Of a stretch of 64,000 nt of DNA, positions 44,158 to 54,273 are shown one piece after another; the first letter of the stretch is position 1, and each line of letters opens with the position of its first letter. The notes under the pieces are model-generated. The model did no database searches. It was given only the letters and a program-made list of their open reading frames with translations, and was not told the origin of the DNA. The position numbers were made by a program, and so were the translations under genes. The stretch spans positions 1 to 64,000 of the forward strand of contig JAHKAM010000055.1 of assembly GCA_018826515.1 (NCBI GenBank), in the 5' to 3' direction. The DNA comes from Alphaproteobacteria bacterium (GTDB taxonomy: Bacteria > Pseudomonadota > Alphaproteobacteria > Caulobacterales > Caulobacteraceae).

Positions 44158-45555
44158 ATGACAGAAACCTTCGCTCCGCTGCCGGACGGACAGGTCGCGC
44201 CCAGGCGTCTGTTCATCAAGACCTACGGCTGCCAGATGAATGTCTACGACAGCGAGCGCATGGCCGATGTGCTGCGCCCGCTGGGCTATTCGACGACGGA
44301 CACTGCCGAGGGCGCGGACTTCGTCATCCTCAACACCTGTCACATTCGCGAGAAGGCGGCCGAAAAGGTCTATTCCGAGCTCGGCAAGCTGCGCGAGATG
44401 AAGGACGCACGGGCGGCCGCGGGGCAGGGGGCGATGACCATCGCCGTGGCCGGCTGCGTCGCCCAGGCCGAGGGCGAGGAGATCATGCGCCGGCAGCCGG
44501 CGGTCGATCTGGTCGTCGGGCCGCAGGCCTATCACCAGCTGCCCGAGTTGCTGACCCGCACGGCGCGGGCGCGGGGCGAGCGGATCGGCGCGGACTTCGC
44601 CCCGGTCGACAAATTCGACGCCCTGCCGGGAACGCGGGGCGTGGACGGGCCGACGGCCTTCCTGACGGTTCAGGAGGGCTGCGACAAATTCTGCACCTTC
44701 TGCGTCGTGCCCTATACGCGCGGCGCCGAGTGGTCGCGACCGGTCGCGGCCGTGCTGGCCGAGGCGCGGGAACTGGCCGACAAGGGCGTGCGCGAGGTCA
44801 CGCTGCTGGGACAGAACGTCAACGCCTATGACGGCGAGGGCGCCGACGGAAGCCCCTCGACCCTCGCGCGGCTGGCCCATGAGCTGGCGGAGATCCCGGG
44901 CCTCGACCGCATCCGCTACACGACCAGCCACCCCAACGACATGTCGGAAGACCTGATCGCCGCCCATGCTGAACTGGACGCGCTGATGCCGTGGCTGCAC
45001 CTGCCGGTTCAGTCGGGCTCGGACCGGGTCCTGCGGGCGATGAACCGCAAGCATGGACGGCAGAAATATTTCGAACTGATCGACCGCATTCGCGCGGCCC
45101 GGCCCGACATCGCCCTGTCGGGGGATTTCATCGTCGGCTTCCCCGGCGAGACCGACGCCGATTTCGAACAGACGATGGATCTGGTGCGGCGGGTTGGTTA
45201 CGCGTCGGCCTTCTCCTTCATGTATTCCCCGCGCCCCGGCACGCCCGCCGCGACCATGGGCGCGCAGGTTCCGGCTCCGGTCGCCCGCGAGCGGCTGCAC
45301 GCGCTGCAGGCCTTGCTGTGGGAGCAGCAGACCGCCTTCAACGCCGCCACGGCCGGTCGGACCATGGATGTGCTGTTCGAGAAGAAGGGCCGTCACGGGA
45401 CACAGGCCATCGGCCGCTCGCCCTGGCTGCAGTCGGTCCATGTCGAGGACGCGGATCATCTGATCGGCCGGATCGTTCCGGTCGAGATCGAACACGGCCA
45501 GCAGAACTCCCTCAAGGGTCGGCTGGTGAAGCAGAAGGCGGTTCATGGCGCGTGA
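44158..45555 (+). CDS. miaB: tRNA-2-methylthio-N6-isopentenyladenosine synthase MiaB
   Basis: Radical-SAM methylthiotransferase that adds 2-methylthio to i6A37 in tRNA. The 465 residues show the N-terminal UPF0004 domain with three Cys ([26 protein letters not shown]), the radical-SAM CxxxCxxC in [16 protein letters not shown], and the C-terminal TRAM domain. The ATG at nt 44158 was chosen because upstream codons are not conserved. Overlaps phoH by 11 nt. Confidence 0.97.
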   Translation: MTETFAPLPDGQVAPRRLFIKTYGCQMNVYDSERMADVLRPLGYSTTDTAEGADFVILNTCHIREKAAEKVYSELGKLREMKDARAAAGQGAMTIAVAGCVAQAEGEEIMRRQPAVDLVVGPQAYHQLPELLTRTARARGERIGADFAPVDKFDALPGTRGVDGPTAFLTVQEGCDKFCTFCVVPYTRGAEWSRPVAAVLAEARELADKGVREVTLLGQNVNAYDGEGADGSPSTLARLAHELAEIPGLDRIRYTTSHPNDMSEDLIAAHAELDALMPWLHLPVQSGSDRVLRAMNRKHGRQKYFELIDRIRAARPDIALSGDFIVGFPGETDADFEQTMDLVRRVGYASAFSFMYSPRPGTPAATMGAQVPAPVARERLHALQALLWEQQTAFNAATAGRTMDVLFEKKGRHGTQAIGRSPWLQSVHVEDADHLIGRIVPVEIEHGQQNSLKGRLVKQKAVHGA

Positions 45556-46540
45556 GAGTGAGTTCCTGGCCCTGGGCGACACCGCCCTGCGCGCCGTCAT
45601 CGGCCCCAGCAGCCGCCACCTCGCCCTGATCGAGGACCGGTTCAAGGTGCTGGTCGAAACCCCCGGCGGCGGCGTCTCGATCAATGGCTCGGCCCGCGAC
45701 CGGGCCCAGGCCAAACGGGTCATCGAGACCCTCGTCACGCGCGCCGACGCCGGCGCCGAGATCACCGAAGCCGATGTGCGCACCGCCCTGGGCGCTGCTG
45801 TGGCCCAGCCGCGGGCAGGGCAGGGGAGTGTGGCGCCGGACGCCGTCGCGCTGCCGGTCGGGCGGCGCGGGGCGATCGCCCCCAAGACGGCGGCCCAGGC
45901 CAATTATCTGTCGTTGTTGAACCGCTGCGAACTGACCTTCGGCGTCGGGCCGGCCGGCACGGGCAAGACCTTCCTGGCGGCGGCCTATGGCGCCTCCCTG
46001 CTGCGCCGGGGACAGGTCGACCGGCTGGTCATCACCCGGCCGGCGGTCGAGGCGGGCGAGAAGCTGGGCTTCCTGCCCGGCGATCTGAACGAGAAGGTCG
46101 ATCCCTATCTGGCCCCCATCTGGGAGGCGCTGAATGACATCCTCGGCCCCGACGACGTGCGCCGCCGGCGCGACAAGGGCGAGATCGAGGCCGCCCCGAT
46201 CGCCTTCATGCGCGGCCGCACCCTTGCCCATGCCTTCATCATCGTCGACGAGGCCCAGAACACCTCGCGGCTGCAGATGAAGATGGTGCTGACGCGGCTG
46301 GGCGAGGGCGCGCGGATGGTGGTCACCGGCGATCCGTCGCAGGTCGATTTGCTGAATCCGCGCGACTCCGGCCTGAAACACGCCCTGCGCATCCTCGAGG
46401 ATGTGAAGGGGGTCGGCGTCCAGCGGTTCGAGGCCCAGGACGTGGTCCGCCACGCCATGGTCGAGCGGATCGTGCGCGCCTATGACGCCGACGCCGCCAG
46501 CCGCCGCCCGGCCGCCGACCTCGAGGACCCGGATTCGTGA
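45545..46540 (+). CDS. phoH: PhoH-family ATPase (YbeZ)
   Basis: Cytosolic P-loop ATPase, 331 residues, thought to work with YbeY in ribosome and RNA quality control. An N-terminal KH-like region precedes the PhoH domain: Walker [18 protein letters not shown], then [19 protein letters not shown] and Walker [12 protein letters not shown]. Overlaps miaB upstream and ybeY (GTG start inside its end) downstream; miaB-phoH-ybeY is a conserved run. Confidence 0.95.
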   Translation: MARESEFLALGDTALRAVIGPSSRHLALIEDRFKVLVETPGGGVSINGSARDRAQAKRVIETLVTRADAGAEITEADVRTALGAAVAQPRAGQGSVAPDAVALPVGRRGAIAPKTAAQANYLSLLNRCELTFGVGPAGTGKTFLAAAYGASLLRRGQVDRLVITRPAVEAGEKLGFLPGDLNEKVDPYLAPIWEALNDILGPDDVRRRRDKGEIEAAPIAFMRGRTLAHAFIIVDEAQNTSRLQMKMVLTRLGEGARMVVTGDPSQVDLLNPRDSGLKHALRILEDVKGVGVQRFEAQDVVRHAMVERIVRAYDADAASRRPAADLEDPDS

Positions 46541-46998
46541 TCGAGGTCGAAATCGAGGAAGAGGCCTGGACCGCCGCCCTGCCGGACGCCGCGGCGCTGG
46601 TCGAGCGCGCGGCGGCAGCCGCCCTTGGGGCGGTCGAGGGCGATGTCGTCGTCCTGCTCACCGACGACGCGGCGGTGCGGGAGATCAACGGCCGGTACCG
46701 CGACCGGGACCAGCCGACCAATGTCCTGTCCTTCCCGGCTGCCGAAAGCGCGGCCCCACACCTGGGCGATCTGATGCTGGCCCATGGCGTTTGCGCCGCC
46801 GAGGCGCGGGCGCAGGGCAAGACACTGTCCGACCACCTGACCCATCTGGTCGTGCATGGCGTGCTGCATCTGCTGGGCCGCGACCACGAGGCCGATGAGG
46901 AGGCCGAGGCGATGGAGGCCGAGGAGCGAAGCCTGCTTGCCAGCCTCGGCGTCGCGGACCCATACAGACCCGATGAATTTCCTGACAGCGACGCTTGA
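46537..46998 (+). CDS. ybeY: Endoribonuclease YbeY
   Basis: Zn-dependent single-strand endoribonuclease for 16S rRNA maturation and ribosome quality control. The 153 residues include DQPTNVLSFP and the metal motif HLVVHGVLHLLGRDHEADEEA (H-x3-H-x5-H type). Starts with GTG, overlapping phoH by 4 nt. The corC-type gene often found next is absent; lnt follows directly, overlapping by 26 nt. Confidence 0.95.
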   Translation: MIEVEIEEEAWTAALPDAAALVERAAAAALGAVEGDVVVLLTDDAAVREINGRYRDRDQPTNVLSFPAAESAAPHLGDLMLAHGVCAAEARAQGKTLSDHLTHLVVHGVLHLLGRDHEADEEAEAMEAEERSLLASLGVADPYRPDEFPDSDA

Positions 46999-48601
46999 CG
47001 ACAACGGTCCCCGCGCGCGGCTGACCCTGCGCCTCGGCCGGATCGGTCTGGCCCTGGCGGCCGGTGCAGCGGCGGCGCTGGCGCATCCGCCCTTCGGGTT
47101 TTTGCCCGGTCTGCTGGGCTACGCCCTGCTGATGTTCCTGGCCGAACGGGCGACGTCGGTGCGCGGCGGCTTCTGGATGGGCTGGCTGGCCGGCTTCGCC
47201 TATTTCTTCATCAGCTGCTGGTGGGTGGCGGAGGCGTTTCTGGTCAATCCGGCCCAGGCCTGGATGGCGCCGTTCGCGGCGTCGCTGCTGCCGATCGGCC
47301 TGGGCCTGTTCTGGGGGACGGCGACGGCCCTGTATCGCCGCTTCCTGCCGGCCGGGGTCAAGCGGGTCCTGTTCTTCGCCGCCCTGTTCTGCCTGCTGGA
47401 ATGGTTGCGCGGCCACGTCCTGACCGGCTTCCCGTGGAATCCCGCCGGGGCCAGCTGGAAGGCCGGTTCAGCGGCCTCGCAATTCGCCTCGATCGGCGGA
47501 GTCTATGGCCTCAGCTTCGTCACTGTGGCCGCCGCCGCCGCCTTCGGACCGCTGCTGGGCGCCGGACCGCGCAAGGCCCGCATCGGGGCGGCCGTGCTGG
47601 GCGGACTGGTGATCGTCGGCCTGCTGATCGGCGGGGCCGTGCGCCTGTCCCAGGCGCGGCTCGATCTCACCGACACCCTGGTCCGTATCGTCCAGGCCGA
47701 CGTCGACCAGGAGTCCAAATGGACGCCCGAGGCCTATCGCGGCATCGTTGATCGCTATGTCAATCTGACCGCCCGGCCCGGCGCGGCGACGCCCGACCTG
47801 ATCATCTGGCCCGAGGGCGCCCTGCCGGCCTCGGCCAACCGGGTGTTCGCGCCCGGTTCGCCGGAAGCCGCAGCCATCGCCCGCGCGGTGCAGCCGGGCC
47901 AGAGCCTGATCATGGGACTGGGCCGCGGCCTGCCCGATCCCGCCGCGGCCGGCGGCGCTCGCTATTTCAACAGCCTGTTCGTGCTGACCGACCAGGGCGG
48001 CGACGGCCTGACCATCAGCGCCGTTTATGACAAATACCGCCTGGTGCCGTTCGGCGAATATTTGCCGGCCGGCGGCGTGCTCGGCGCGCTGGGCGTGCGC
48101 AGCCTGACCCATATGCCGACGGACTTCAGCCCCGGTCCGCGCCCCGCGCCGATCGACATTCCGGGCGCGCCGCGGGCCCAGCCCCTGATCTGCTACGAGA
48201 GCCTGTACCCCGGCTTCACCCCCGGCGCCGGAGGGCGGCCCGAATGGATCGTCAACATCTCCAATGACGCCTGGTTCGGCCGCAGCTCGGGTCCGCTCCA
48301 GCATCTCAACCTCGCCAGCTATCGCGCCATCGAGACGGGCCTGCCGATCGTGCGGTCCACGCCGACCGGGGTGTCGGCCATGATCGATCCGTGGGGCCGG
48401 GTGGTCGGCGACCAGAGGCTGGAGCCGGGCGAGAGCGGGGTCATCGACGCCCGTCTGCCGCGTCCGGCGAAGGTGACCTTCTACGGTCGCTTCGGCGACC
48501 TGCTGTTCTGGCTGGCGGCGCTCGCGGGTTTGTCGACCGTGGTTCCGTGGACGCGAATCGCTGAACGCCGAATCAGCCCTGAAAACCCCGGCGCCGCCTG
48601 A
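46973..48601 (+). CDS. lnt: Apolipoprotein N-acyltransferase
   Basis: Inner-membrane enzyme adding the third acyl chain to lipoproteins. The 542 residues have six to eight N-terminal membrane helices, then a periplasmic nitrilase domain with the catalytic triad: Glu in IIWPEGALP, Lys in YDKYRLVPFGEY, Cys in LICYESLYPG. A last helix near residue 515 closes the protein. The ATG lies within the end of ybeY. It serves the many lipoproteins in this window. Confidence 0.95.
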   Translation: MNFLTATLDDNGPRARLTLRLGRIGLALAAGAAAALAHPPFGFLPGLLGYALLMFLAERATSVRGGFWMGWLAGFAYFFISCWWVAEAFLVNPAQAWMAPFAASLLPIGLGLFWGTATALYRRFLPAGVKRVLFFAALFCLLEWLRGHVLTGFPWNPAGASWKAGSAASQFASIGGVYGLSFVTVAAAAAFGPLLGAGPRKARIGAAVLGGLVIVGLLIGGAVRLSQARLDLTDTLVRIVQADVDQESKWTPEAYRGIVDRYVNLTARPGAATPDLIIWPEGALPASANRVFAPGSPEAAAIARAVQPGQSLIMGLGRGLPDPAAAGGARYFNSLFVLTDQGGDGLTISAVYDKYRLVPFGEYLPAGGVLGALGVRSLTHMPTDFSPGPRPAPIDIPGAPRAQPLICYESLYPGFTPGAGGRPEWIVNISNDAWFGRSSGPLQHLNLASYRAIETGLPIVRSTPTGVSAMIDPWGRVVGDQRLEPGESGVIDARLPRPAKVTFYGRFGDLLFWLAALAGLSTVVPWTRIAERRISPENPGAA

Positions 48602-48742
48602 TTCGCGCCATGCGGGCGAGGTAGAACCGGTTACGCAACCCCTGCTGGGCGGGGCGCCGCTGTTTTTGCATTTTTTGATGACAGGGGCGACTCCGGGGCG
48701 CATTCAGGCTTTGCGGTAACGTAACCGAAGGACGAACGGACG

Positions 48743-49159
48743 ATGGCGAGAGGCAAGGGCGAGGATGGTCCTCATCCCGTGGACCGGCATGTAGGCCGGC
48801 GCGTATGCGAAAAGCGCCTGGCGCTCGGTTATAACCAGAGCGATCTTGGACGGGCCCTGGGGCTGACCTTTCAGCAGATCCAGAAATACGAGAAGGGCGC
48901 CAACCGGATATCGGCCTCCAAACTCTGGGACATCGCGCGCTTCTTCAAGGTCGACATCGGCTATTTCTTCGAAGGCCTGACGGGCGCCCAGATCGCCGGC
49001 ATGGCCGAGGGCGGCTCCGCCTTCGAGCACGACTTCCCGGCCACGCGCTACACCATCGAGATCAGCCGCCTCGCGCCCCAGCTGTCGACCCGCCAGCAGA
49101 AGCTGGCCCTCGAGCTGATCCGCGACATGGCCGAGCGCAAGGAGACGGACGAGGCCTGA
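48743..49159 (+). CDS. XRE-family transcriptional regulator
   Basis: A 138-residue regulator with helix-turn-helix NQSDLGRALGLTFQQIQKYEKGANRISASKLWDIARFF (residues 31-68), nearly the same recognition pattern as the protein at 42045. The C-terminal half (YTIEISRLAPQLSTRQQKLALELIRDMA) is likely a dimer helix. It is widespread in Caulobacterales after lnt. GTAACGTAACC lies about 25 nt before the start. metK, which I recall next to it in Caulobacter, is absent here. Confidence 0.88.
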   Translation: MARGKGEDGPHPVDRHVGRRVCEKRLALGYNQSDLGRALGLTFQQIQKYEKGANRISASKLWDIARFFKVDIGYFFEGLTGAQIAGMAEGGSAFEHDFPATRYTIEISRLAPQLSTRQQKLALELIRDMAERKETDEA

Positions 49160-49179
49160 CGCCTCGCCCGATCCGGCTT

Positions 49180-49695
49180 CTATCTTTCCGGAGACTCTGC
49201 CCGTCGCCGACCGAAATCCGGCGCGGCGGCCTTCTGTTCGGCCCAGTAGGCGGCGCCGTCTCGCGGCTTGAACATGGTCTTGGCCACGCCGTCGCGCGAC
49301 ACCACGGCGAAGGTGTTGGTCGAGGCCTGGTACAGCAGAACGTCGCCGTTGGGCCGCTCCACGCGGTCCGTGCCGGCCGGCGGACGGGTTGTGAAGGCCT
49401 GGACCTTGGCCAGGTAGTCCTCGGCCGTCCTCGCATCGAAATCGGCGCCGTTGCGCTCGAACAGGCGAGCGATCTTCGCATCGACCGTCTCGCGCCGGTT
49501 GGCGGTCAGAACGGGCCGCGCCTCGTCGCGGGCCGCCCCGCCCGCACCGGACGGCGCGCCCGGAGCCGCGGTGATTGTCGCCGCCGCGCCCTCCGCCACG
49601 CGGTCGCGCGTTTCCACGGCCGAGCCGCCGTTGCCGCATCCGGCGAGACCCAGCAACGCCGCTGTGAGCCACATCAAACCCTTGTTGGCGAACAC
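49180..49695 (-). CDS. Lipoprotein of unknown function, 171 aa
   Basis: The GTG at nt 49695 gives a clean lipoprotein signal: [20 protein letters not shown] with Cys20 in the lipobox; GGGAGGGATTC precedes it. An Ala/Gly-rich linker (residues 25-65) is followed by a folded part (DYLAKVQAFTTRP then VLLYQASTNTFAVVSRDGVAKTMFKP). The latter pattern is seen in many alphaproteobacterial short proteins annotated only as hypothetical. Convergent with the XRE regulator. No function can be named. Confidence 0.75.
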   Translation of the reverse strand: MFANKGLMWLTAALLGLAGCGNGGSAVETRDRVAEGAAATITAAPGAPSGAGGAARDEARPVLTANRRETVDAKIARLFERNGADFDARTAEDYLAKVQAFTTRPPAGTDRVERPNGDVLLYQASTNTFAVVSRDGVAKTMFKPRDGAAYWAEQKAAAPDFGRRRAESPER

Positions 49696-49817
49696 GAATC
49701 CCTCCCATGGTTGAAACCCGCCACAAGCAAGATAACCACAGGTCATGTGTTCTGGCAATGTTCCAGTTCGGCCGGCTTCCTCTCGACGACGAGGGGCTGC
49801 ATCGCTAGATCAGCGGC

Positions 49818-51044
49818 ATGACCACCGCCTCGCTGTCCGGACGCAAGATTCTGTTGATCGTCGGCGGCGGCATCGCCGCCTACAAGGCTCTGGAGCTTAC
49901 ACGGCTGCTGAGGAAGGCCGGGGCGGAGGTCCGGACGATTCTCACAGCGGCCGGCGCGTCCTTCGTCACCCCCATGTCCCTCGCCGCCCTGACCGGCCAT
50001 CCGGTACGCAGCGAGCTGTTCATGCCCGAGGACGAGACGGCCATGGGCCATATCGAACTGTCGCGCTGGGCTGATGTGGTGGTCGTGGCGCCGGCGACGG
50101 CGGGGCTGATCGCCAAGGCCGCCAACGGTCTGGCGGACGACCTGGCCTCGACCACGCTTCTGGCCACCGACAAGCGGGTGCTGCTGGCCCCGGCGATGAA
50201 CGTGCGGATGTGGCTGCATCCGGCGGTACAGGCCAATGTCGAGCGGCTGAAGGGCTTCGAGGGTTTCCATGGCGTCGCTGTGGTCGGGCCGGACGAGGGC
50301 GAAATGGCCTGCGGCGAGTTCGGCCCGGGCCGCATGGCCGAGCCGGCCGCTATCATGGACGCCGTCGAGGGCCTTCTGGCGGGGCCGGACGGCCGGCCGC
50401 TGGCAGGGCGCAAGGCCGTGGTCACCGCCGGCCCCACCTTCGAGCCGATCGACCCGGTGCGCGGCCTGACCAACCGCTCCAGCGGCAAACAGGGCTACGC
50501 CATCGCCGAGGCCCTCGCCCGGCTGGGGGCCGAGGTGACGCTGGTCTCGGGTCCGGTGTCTCTGGCCGCCCCCGCTGGCGTCGACCGGGTGTGGGTCGAG
50601 ACCGCGCGGGAGATGCAGGCTGCCGTGGCGACGGCCCTGCCCGCCGATATCGCGGTGATGAGCGCCGCCGTGGCCGACTGGCGCGTCGACGGCGTCGCCT
50701 CGGGCAAGATCAAGAAGGCGCCGGGCGGCCCGCCGTCCCTGTCGCTGATCGAGAACCCGGACATCCTCGCCGGCGTCTCCGCGCCCGGGAAGAAACGGCC
50801 GAAACTGGTGGTCGGCTTCGCCGCCGAGACCGCCGACCTCGAGGCCAACGCCCGCTCGAAGCTGTCGCGCAAGGGCTGCGACTGGATCGTCGGCAACGAC
50901 GTGTCCGACGACGTCTTCGGCGCCGACGGCAATACGGTCACCCTGTTCACCAAAGGCGGTTCGGCGGAAGCCTGGCCCCGCCAGTCCAAGGCCGAGGTGG
51001 CGAGGAAGCTCGCAGCCCGCATCGCCGACCATTTCAAAGCCTGA
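49818..51044 (+). CDS. coaBC: Bifunctional phosphopantothenoylcysteine decarboxylase / synthetase
   Basis: Two steps of coenzyme A synthesis in one chain (Dfp). The 408 residues have the CoaC flavoprotein domain first ([22 protein letters not shown], catalytic His in [20 protein letters not shown]), then CoaB ([28 protein letters not shown] and KIKK). 13 nt before dut, the common coaBC-dut pair. Together with coaE (26962) it covers most of the CoA pathway in this window. Confidence 0.96.
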   Translation: MTTASLSGRKILLIVGGGIAAYKALELTRLLRKAGAEVRTILTAAGASFVTPMSLAALTGHPVRSELFMPEDETAMGHIELSRWADVVVVAPATAGLIAKAANGLADDLASTTLLATDKRVLLAPAMNVRMWLHPAVQANVERLKGFEGFHGVAVVGPDEGEMACGEFGPGRMAEPAAIMDAVEGLLAGPDGRPLAGRKAVVTAGPTFEPIDPVRGLTNRSSGKQGYAIAEALARLGAEVTLVSGPVSLAAPAGVDRVWVETAREMQAAVATALPADIAVMSAAVADWRVDGVASGKIKKAPGGPPSLSLIENPDILAGVSAPGKKRPKLVVGFAAETADLEANARSKLSRKGCDWIVGNDVSDDVFGADGNTVTLFTKGGSAEAWPRQSKAEVARKLAARIADHFKA

Positions 51045-51057
51045 AAGCCCCGTCCGC

Positions 51058-51507
51058 ATGACCACCGTCCGCGTCGAACGCCTGCCCCATGCCGAAGGCC
51101 TGCCGCTGCCGGCCTATGAGACCGGCGGCTCGGCCGGGATGGACCTGCGCGCGGCGGTGCCGGACGACGCGCCGCTAACCTTGGCGCCGGGCGCCCGGGC
51201 GCTGGTGCCCACGGGGCTGAAGATCGCGCTGGAGCCCGGCTACGAGGCCCAGGTGCGGCCCCGCTCGGGACTGGCGCTCAAACACGGCCTGACCTGTCTG
51301 AATTCACCGGGCACCATCGACAGCGACTACCGCGGCGAGGTCGGGGTCATCCTGATCAATCACGGGCAGGAGCCCTTCATCATCCGGCGTGGCGAACGCA
51401 TCGCCCAGATGGTCATCGCCCGGCATGAGCAGGCGGTCCTGGTCGAGGTCGGGGCGCTGGACGAAACCGTGCGCGGGGCGGGGGGGTTCGGCTCGACGGG
51501 CCGTTAA
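51058..51507 (+). CDS. dut: dUTP diphosphatase
   Basis: Trimeric enzyme hydrolysing dUTP to dUMP. The 149 residues contain the five motifs: [49 protein letters not shown] and C-terminal [11 protein letters not shown], which closes over the active site. ATG 13 nt after coaBC. Complete. Confidence 0.97.
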   Translation: MTTVRVERLPHAEGLPLPAYETGGSAGMDLRAAVPDDAPLTLAPGARALVPTGLKIALEPGYEAQVRPRSGLALKHGLTCLNSPGTIDSDYRGEVGVILINHGQEPFIIRRGERIAQMVIARHEQAVLVEVGALDETVRGAGGFGSTGR

Positions 51508-51580
51508 GCGGAGCCATTCCGGCGGAGCCGCGTTAACCCCGGGTCCGGCCAAGCTTGGGCCGCATCCAGGAGGTTGGCGT

Positions 51581-51946
51581 ATGGAGTCCCTGTTCGCTTC
51601 GATCGGCGTGTTTCTCACCGGCCTGTTCGGCCTCGCCCAGGGCGGGTTCGACACCATCAATCAGGTCACCGGCCTGATCATCGCGGTGATCGCGACCCTG
51701 ATGATGCCCGCCTGGAGCCGGCTGTGGGCCACGGCCCTGGGGTCGGCCTTTGTCTTCATCCTGGTGGGCCTGGTGCGTCCGATGCTGGACGGCGGCGCCT
51801 TCGTCATGCCGCCGCTGCTGACCGTGGGCTTCTGGATGACGGTGCTGGCGCTGTTCCTCGGCTTTGCCGTGGTGATCGCGGTGATGTTCTTCATCAAGTC
51901 GCTGTTCGTCGGTCGCGGACACGGTCACCGCCGGCACGCGCATTAG
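51581..51946 (+). CDS. Small membrane protein, 121 aa, three or four helices
   Basis: I do not recognise the family. Hydrophobic stretches lie at about residues 5-20, 30-45, 52-70 and 78-105, ending with a His/Arg-rich cytosolic tail (GRGHGHRRHAH). The tail could bind metal, but this is only a composition remark. AGGAGG precedes the ATG by 8 nt, and the gene is 73 nt after dut. It is convergent with dapB, with a double-hairpin repeat in between. Confidence 0.75.
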   Translation: MESLFASIGVFLTGLFGLAQGGFDTINQVTGLIIAVIATLMMPAWSRLWATALGSAFVFILVGLVRPMLDGGAFVMPPLLTVGFWMTVLALFLGFAVVIAVMFFIKSLFVGRGHGHRRHAH

Positions 51947-51952
51947 ACATCG

Positions 51953-52108
51953 TTCCTTCTCCCGTTGGGAGAAGGTGGCCCGGAGGGCCGGATGTGGGTC
52001 GGCTGGTTGAAGCGGCGAAGCCGCCCCGGGACGGTCGACCCACACCCTTTCGCCTTGCCGGTCGCTTCACTCCCGGAGGCTCAAGCCCTCTCCCAATGGG
52101 AGAGGGTT
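51953..52108. repeat. Double-hairpin intergenic repeat, copy 2
   Basis: Hairpin CCTTCTCCC-GTT-GGGAGAAGG at 51955-51975 and CCCTCTCCC-AAT-GGGAGAGGG at 52086-52106. The first 70 nt are identical to the copy at 30881; the middle diverges. It fills the gap between the convergent membrane-protein gene and dapB. Confidence 0.9.
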
Positions 52109-52111
52109 CAA

Positions 52112-52861
52112 TCAGGCCTGCCGAAACCCCAGTACATCCTGCATGTCGTAGAGACCGGGCTTGCGGCTGCGGACCCAGGCCGCGGCGGCGACGGCGCCCC
52201 TGGCGAACAGGGACCGGTCGATGGCTGAATGGCTGAGGGTCAGGGTCTCGTCCTCGGAGGCGAACAGGACGGTGTGTTCGCCGATCACCCCGCCGGCCCT
52301 CAGCGAGGCGAAGCCGATCTTGCCCGGTTCGCGCTCGCCCGTGATGCCGTCCCAGGGCGCGGTGCGGACATCGACCAGATCCTCGCCCCGGCCGTTGGCG
52401 GCGGCCTCGCCCAGCATCAGGGCGGTGCCGGACGGTGCGTCGACCTTGCGGCGATGATGGGTCTCCAGCACCTCGATGTCCCAGTCGGCGGCGTCCAGCC
52501 GCTGGGCGGCGTGTTCGACCAGGCCGATCAGGATGTTGACGCCCAGCGAGAAATTTCCGCTGCGGACGATGGCGATCTTCTCGGCCGCCTTGTGGATGTC
52601 GGTCTCCTGCTCGGGCGTCAGGCCGGTCGAGCCGATGACCAGGGCCGGGCCGCCGCGTTCGGCGCAGATTCGGGCCAGCTCGACCGAGGCGTCGGGGGTG
52701 GAGAAGTCGATGATCACGTCGCACAGCGACAGGTCGGGCGTCTCGCCGCGATCTAACCGGGCGGCGACGACGACGTCCTCGCGGGCGTCCAGCACGGTTG
52801 AGACGGCCCGGCCCATCCGGCCGCGCGCGCCGGAGATGCCGGCGTGGAAGATGGCGCTCAA
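52112..52861 (-). CDS. dapB: 4-hydroxy-tetrahydrodipicolinate reductase
   Basis: NAD(P)H enzyme of the lysine/diaminopimelate pathway. The 249 residues begin with the dinucleotide fold AGISGARGRMGRAV. IIDFSTPDA, GSTGLTPEQ, the catalytic signature VLETHHRRKVDAPSGTAL and FASEDETLTLSHSAIDRSLFARGA follow. The start codon is TTG (TTGAGCGCC): no ATG or GTG lies before the conserved fold. Ends just before the double-hairpin repeat. Confidence 0.94.
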   Translation of the reverse strand: MSAIFHAGISGARGRMGRAVSTVLDAREDVVVAARLDRGETPDLSLCDVIIDFSTPDASVELARICAERGGPALVIGSTGLTPEQETDIHKAAEKIAIVRSGNFSLGVNILIGLVEHAAQRLDAADWDIEVLETHHRRKVDAPSGTALMLGEAAANGRGEDLVDVRTAPWDGITGEREPGKIGFASLRAGGVIGEHTVLFASEDETLTLSHSAIDRSLFARGAVAAAAWVRSRKPGLYDMQDVLGFRQA

Positions 52862-52923
52862 CTCAGACCCCTGTCAGTTCGCGGCGATTGTGACGGCATT
52901 CGTGCGCGCCGTCATCAACCGGC

Positions 52924-54105
52924 CTACTGCGGCGTTTCCGAACCCAGTATGTCGGCCCAGAAGCGTTTGGCCTTGCCGGCGAAGGAGGAGTTGCGCGGGG
53001 TCTGGCTCTCGCCCAGCGAGGCGGCCAGTTCCTGCAGCAGTTCCTTCTGGTGCGCGGTCAGCTCGGTCGGGGTCTCGACGAACAGCTCGACCACCAGATC
53101 GCCGCGCTGGCGGCCGTTCAGGTGCGGCATGCCCTTGCCCTTGATGCGGACGGTCTTGCCGGTCTGGGCCCCGGCGGGGACGCTGACGGGCGCGCGGCAG
53201 CGGCCGTCGCAGGCCTCGGAGGTCAGGCAGGGGGCGTCGATCTCGCCACCCAGGGCCGCGGTCGTCATGGGGACGGGCACAGTGACCAGCAGATCGAGAC
53301 TGTCGCGCTCGAACAGCTCGTGCGGCGTCACCGACAGGAAGACATAGAGGTCGCCGCGCGGCCCGCCGCGGGCGCCGGCGTCGCCCTCGCCCGACAGGCG
53401 GATGCGCGAGCCGTCGTCGACCCCGGCCGGGACCTTGAGCTGCAGCTTGCGGGTCTTGCGCACCTGGCCATGGCCGGCGCAGGCGGTGCAGGCGTCTGCT
53501 GCGGCCAGACGGGAGCCGGCGCCGCCGCAATGGGGGCAGGTGCGCTCGACCTGGAAGAAGCCGTTGGCGGAGCGGACGCGGCCCTGTCCCTGGCAGGTCG
53601 AACAGGTGGAGGCCTTGGCGCCCTTTTTCGCGCCGGAGCCTTCGCAGGCCTCGCAGGCAGCGGTGGTGGGCACCGCGATCTCGACGTCGGCGCCCTTGTA
53701 GGCCTGTTCCAGGGTGATCTCGAGGTCGTAGCGCAGGTCCGAGCCGCGGCGCGGTCCGTGCTGGCGGGCCCCGCCGCCGCGGGCGCCGAAGACGTCGCCG
53801 AACGCCTCGCCGAAGACCTGGGAGAAGATGTCGTTAACGTCGGTGAAGCCCTGCCCTTGGCCGCCGAACCCGCCGCCCCCGTTGACTCCGGCGTGGCCGA
53901 ACCGGTCGTAGGCGGCGCGTTTCTGGTCGTCCGAGAGCACGGAATAGGCTTCGGAAATTTCCTTGAAGCGCGCCATGGAGTCTTCGCACCCGCCGTTCTT
54001 GTCGGGATGGTGCTTCATGGCCAGCTTGCGATAGGCCGACTTCAGGCCTGCGGCGTCGATGGTCCGTTCGACCTCGAGAACCTCGTAATAGTCACGCGTC
54101 GCCAT
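52924..54105 (-). CDS. dnaJ: Chaperone DnaJ
   Basis: Co-chaperone that stimulates DnaK ATPase. The 393 residues have the J domain with KHHPDKNG, a Gly/Phe-rich linker (GGGGFGGQGQGF), four zinc-finger repeats (CEACEGSG, CSTCQGQG, CPHCGGAG, CTACAGHG), and two client-binding domains. It lies 168 nt after dnaK with a strong hairpin in the gap. Confidence 0.96.
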   Translation of the reverse strand: MATRDYYEVLEVERTIDAAGLKSAYRKLAMKHHPDKNGGCEDSMARFKEISEAYSVLSDDQKRAAYDRFGHAGVNGGGGFGGQGQGFTDVNDIFSQVFGEAFGDVFGARGGGARQHGPRRGSDLRYDLEITLEQAYKGADVEIAVPTTAACEACEGSGAKKGAKASTCSTCQGQGRVRSANGFFQVERTCPHCGGAGSRLAAADACTACAGHGQVRKTRKLQLKVPAGVDDGSRIRLSGEGDAGARGGPRGDLYVFLSVTPHELFERDSLDLLVTVPVPMTTAALGGEIDAPCLTSEACDGRCRAPVSVPAGAQTGKTVRIKGKGMPHLNGRQRGDLVVELFVETPTELTAHQKELLQELAASLGESQTPRNSSFAGKAKRFWADILGSETPQ

Positions 54106-54221
54106 GCGGCGTTCGTCCTCTTACCCTTGCCGACGGGCCCCGCCTCTTCGTGGGCGATCGAACCGTAGCGGCTGACCGGGCTGACATGGGCGCCCGGCAA
54201 AATGATGCAAGTTTCGTGAAA

Positions 54222-54252
54222 CGGCCCCGTCTGTCTGCGACAGACGGGGCCG
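54222..54252 (-). terminator. Hairpin between dnaK and dnaJ (attenuator)
   Basis: A perfect 14-bp stem (54222-54235 with 54239-54252), loop TGC, read leftward is followed by TTTCACG. A second small palindrome GTTTCGTGAAAC is next to it (54211-54222). It could end most dnaK transcripts or protect the dnaK mRNA end, leaving dnaJ at a lower level. Confidence 0.7.
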
Positions 54253-54273
54253 GGGTCACTACAGGCCCGTGGC

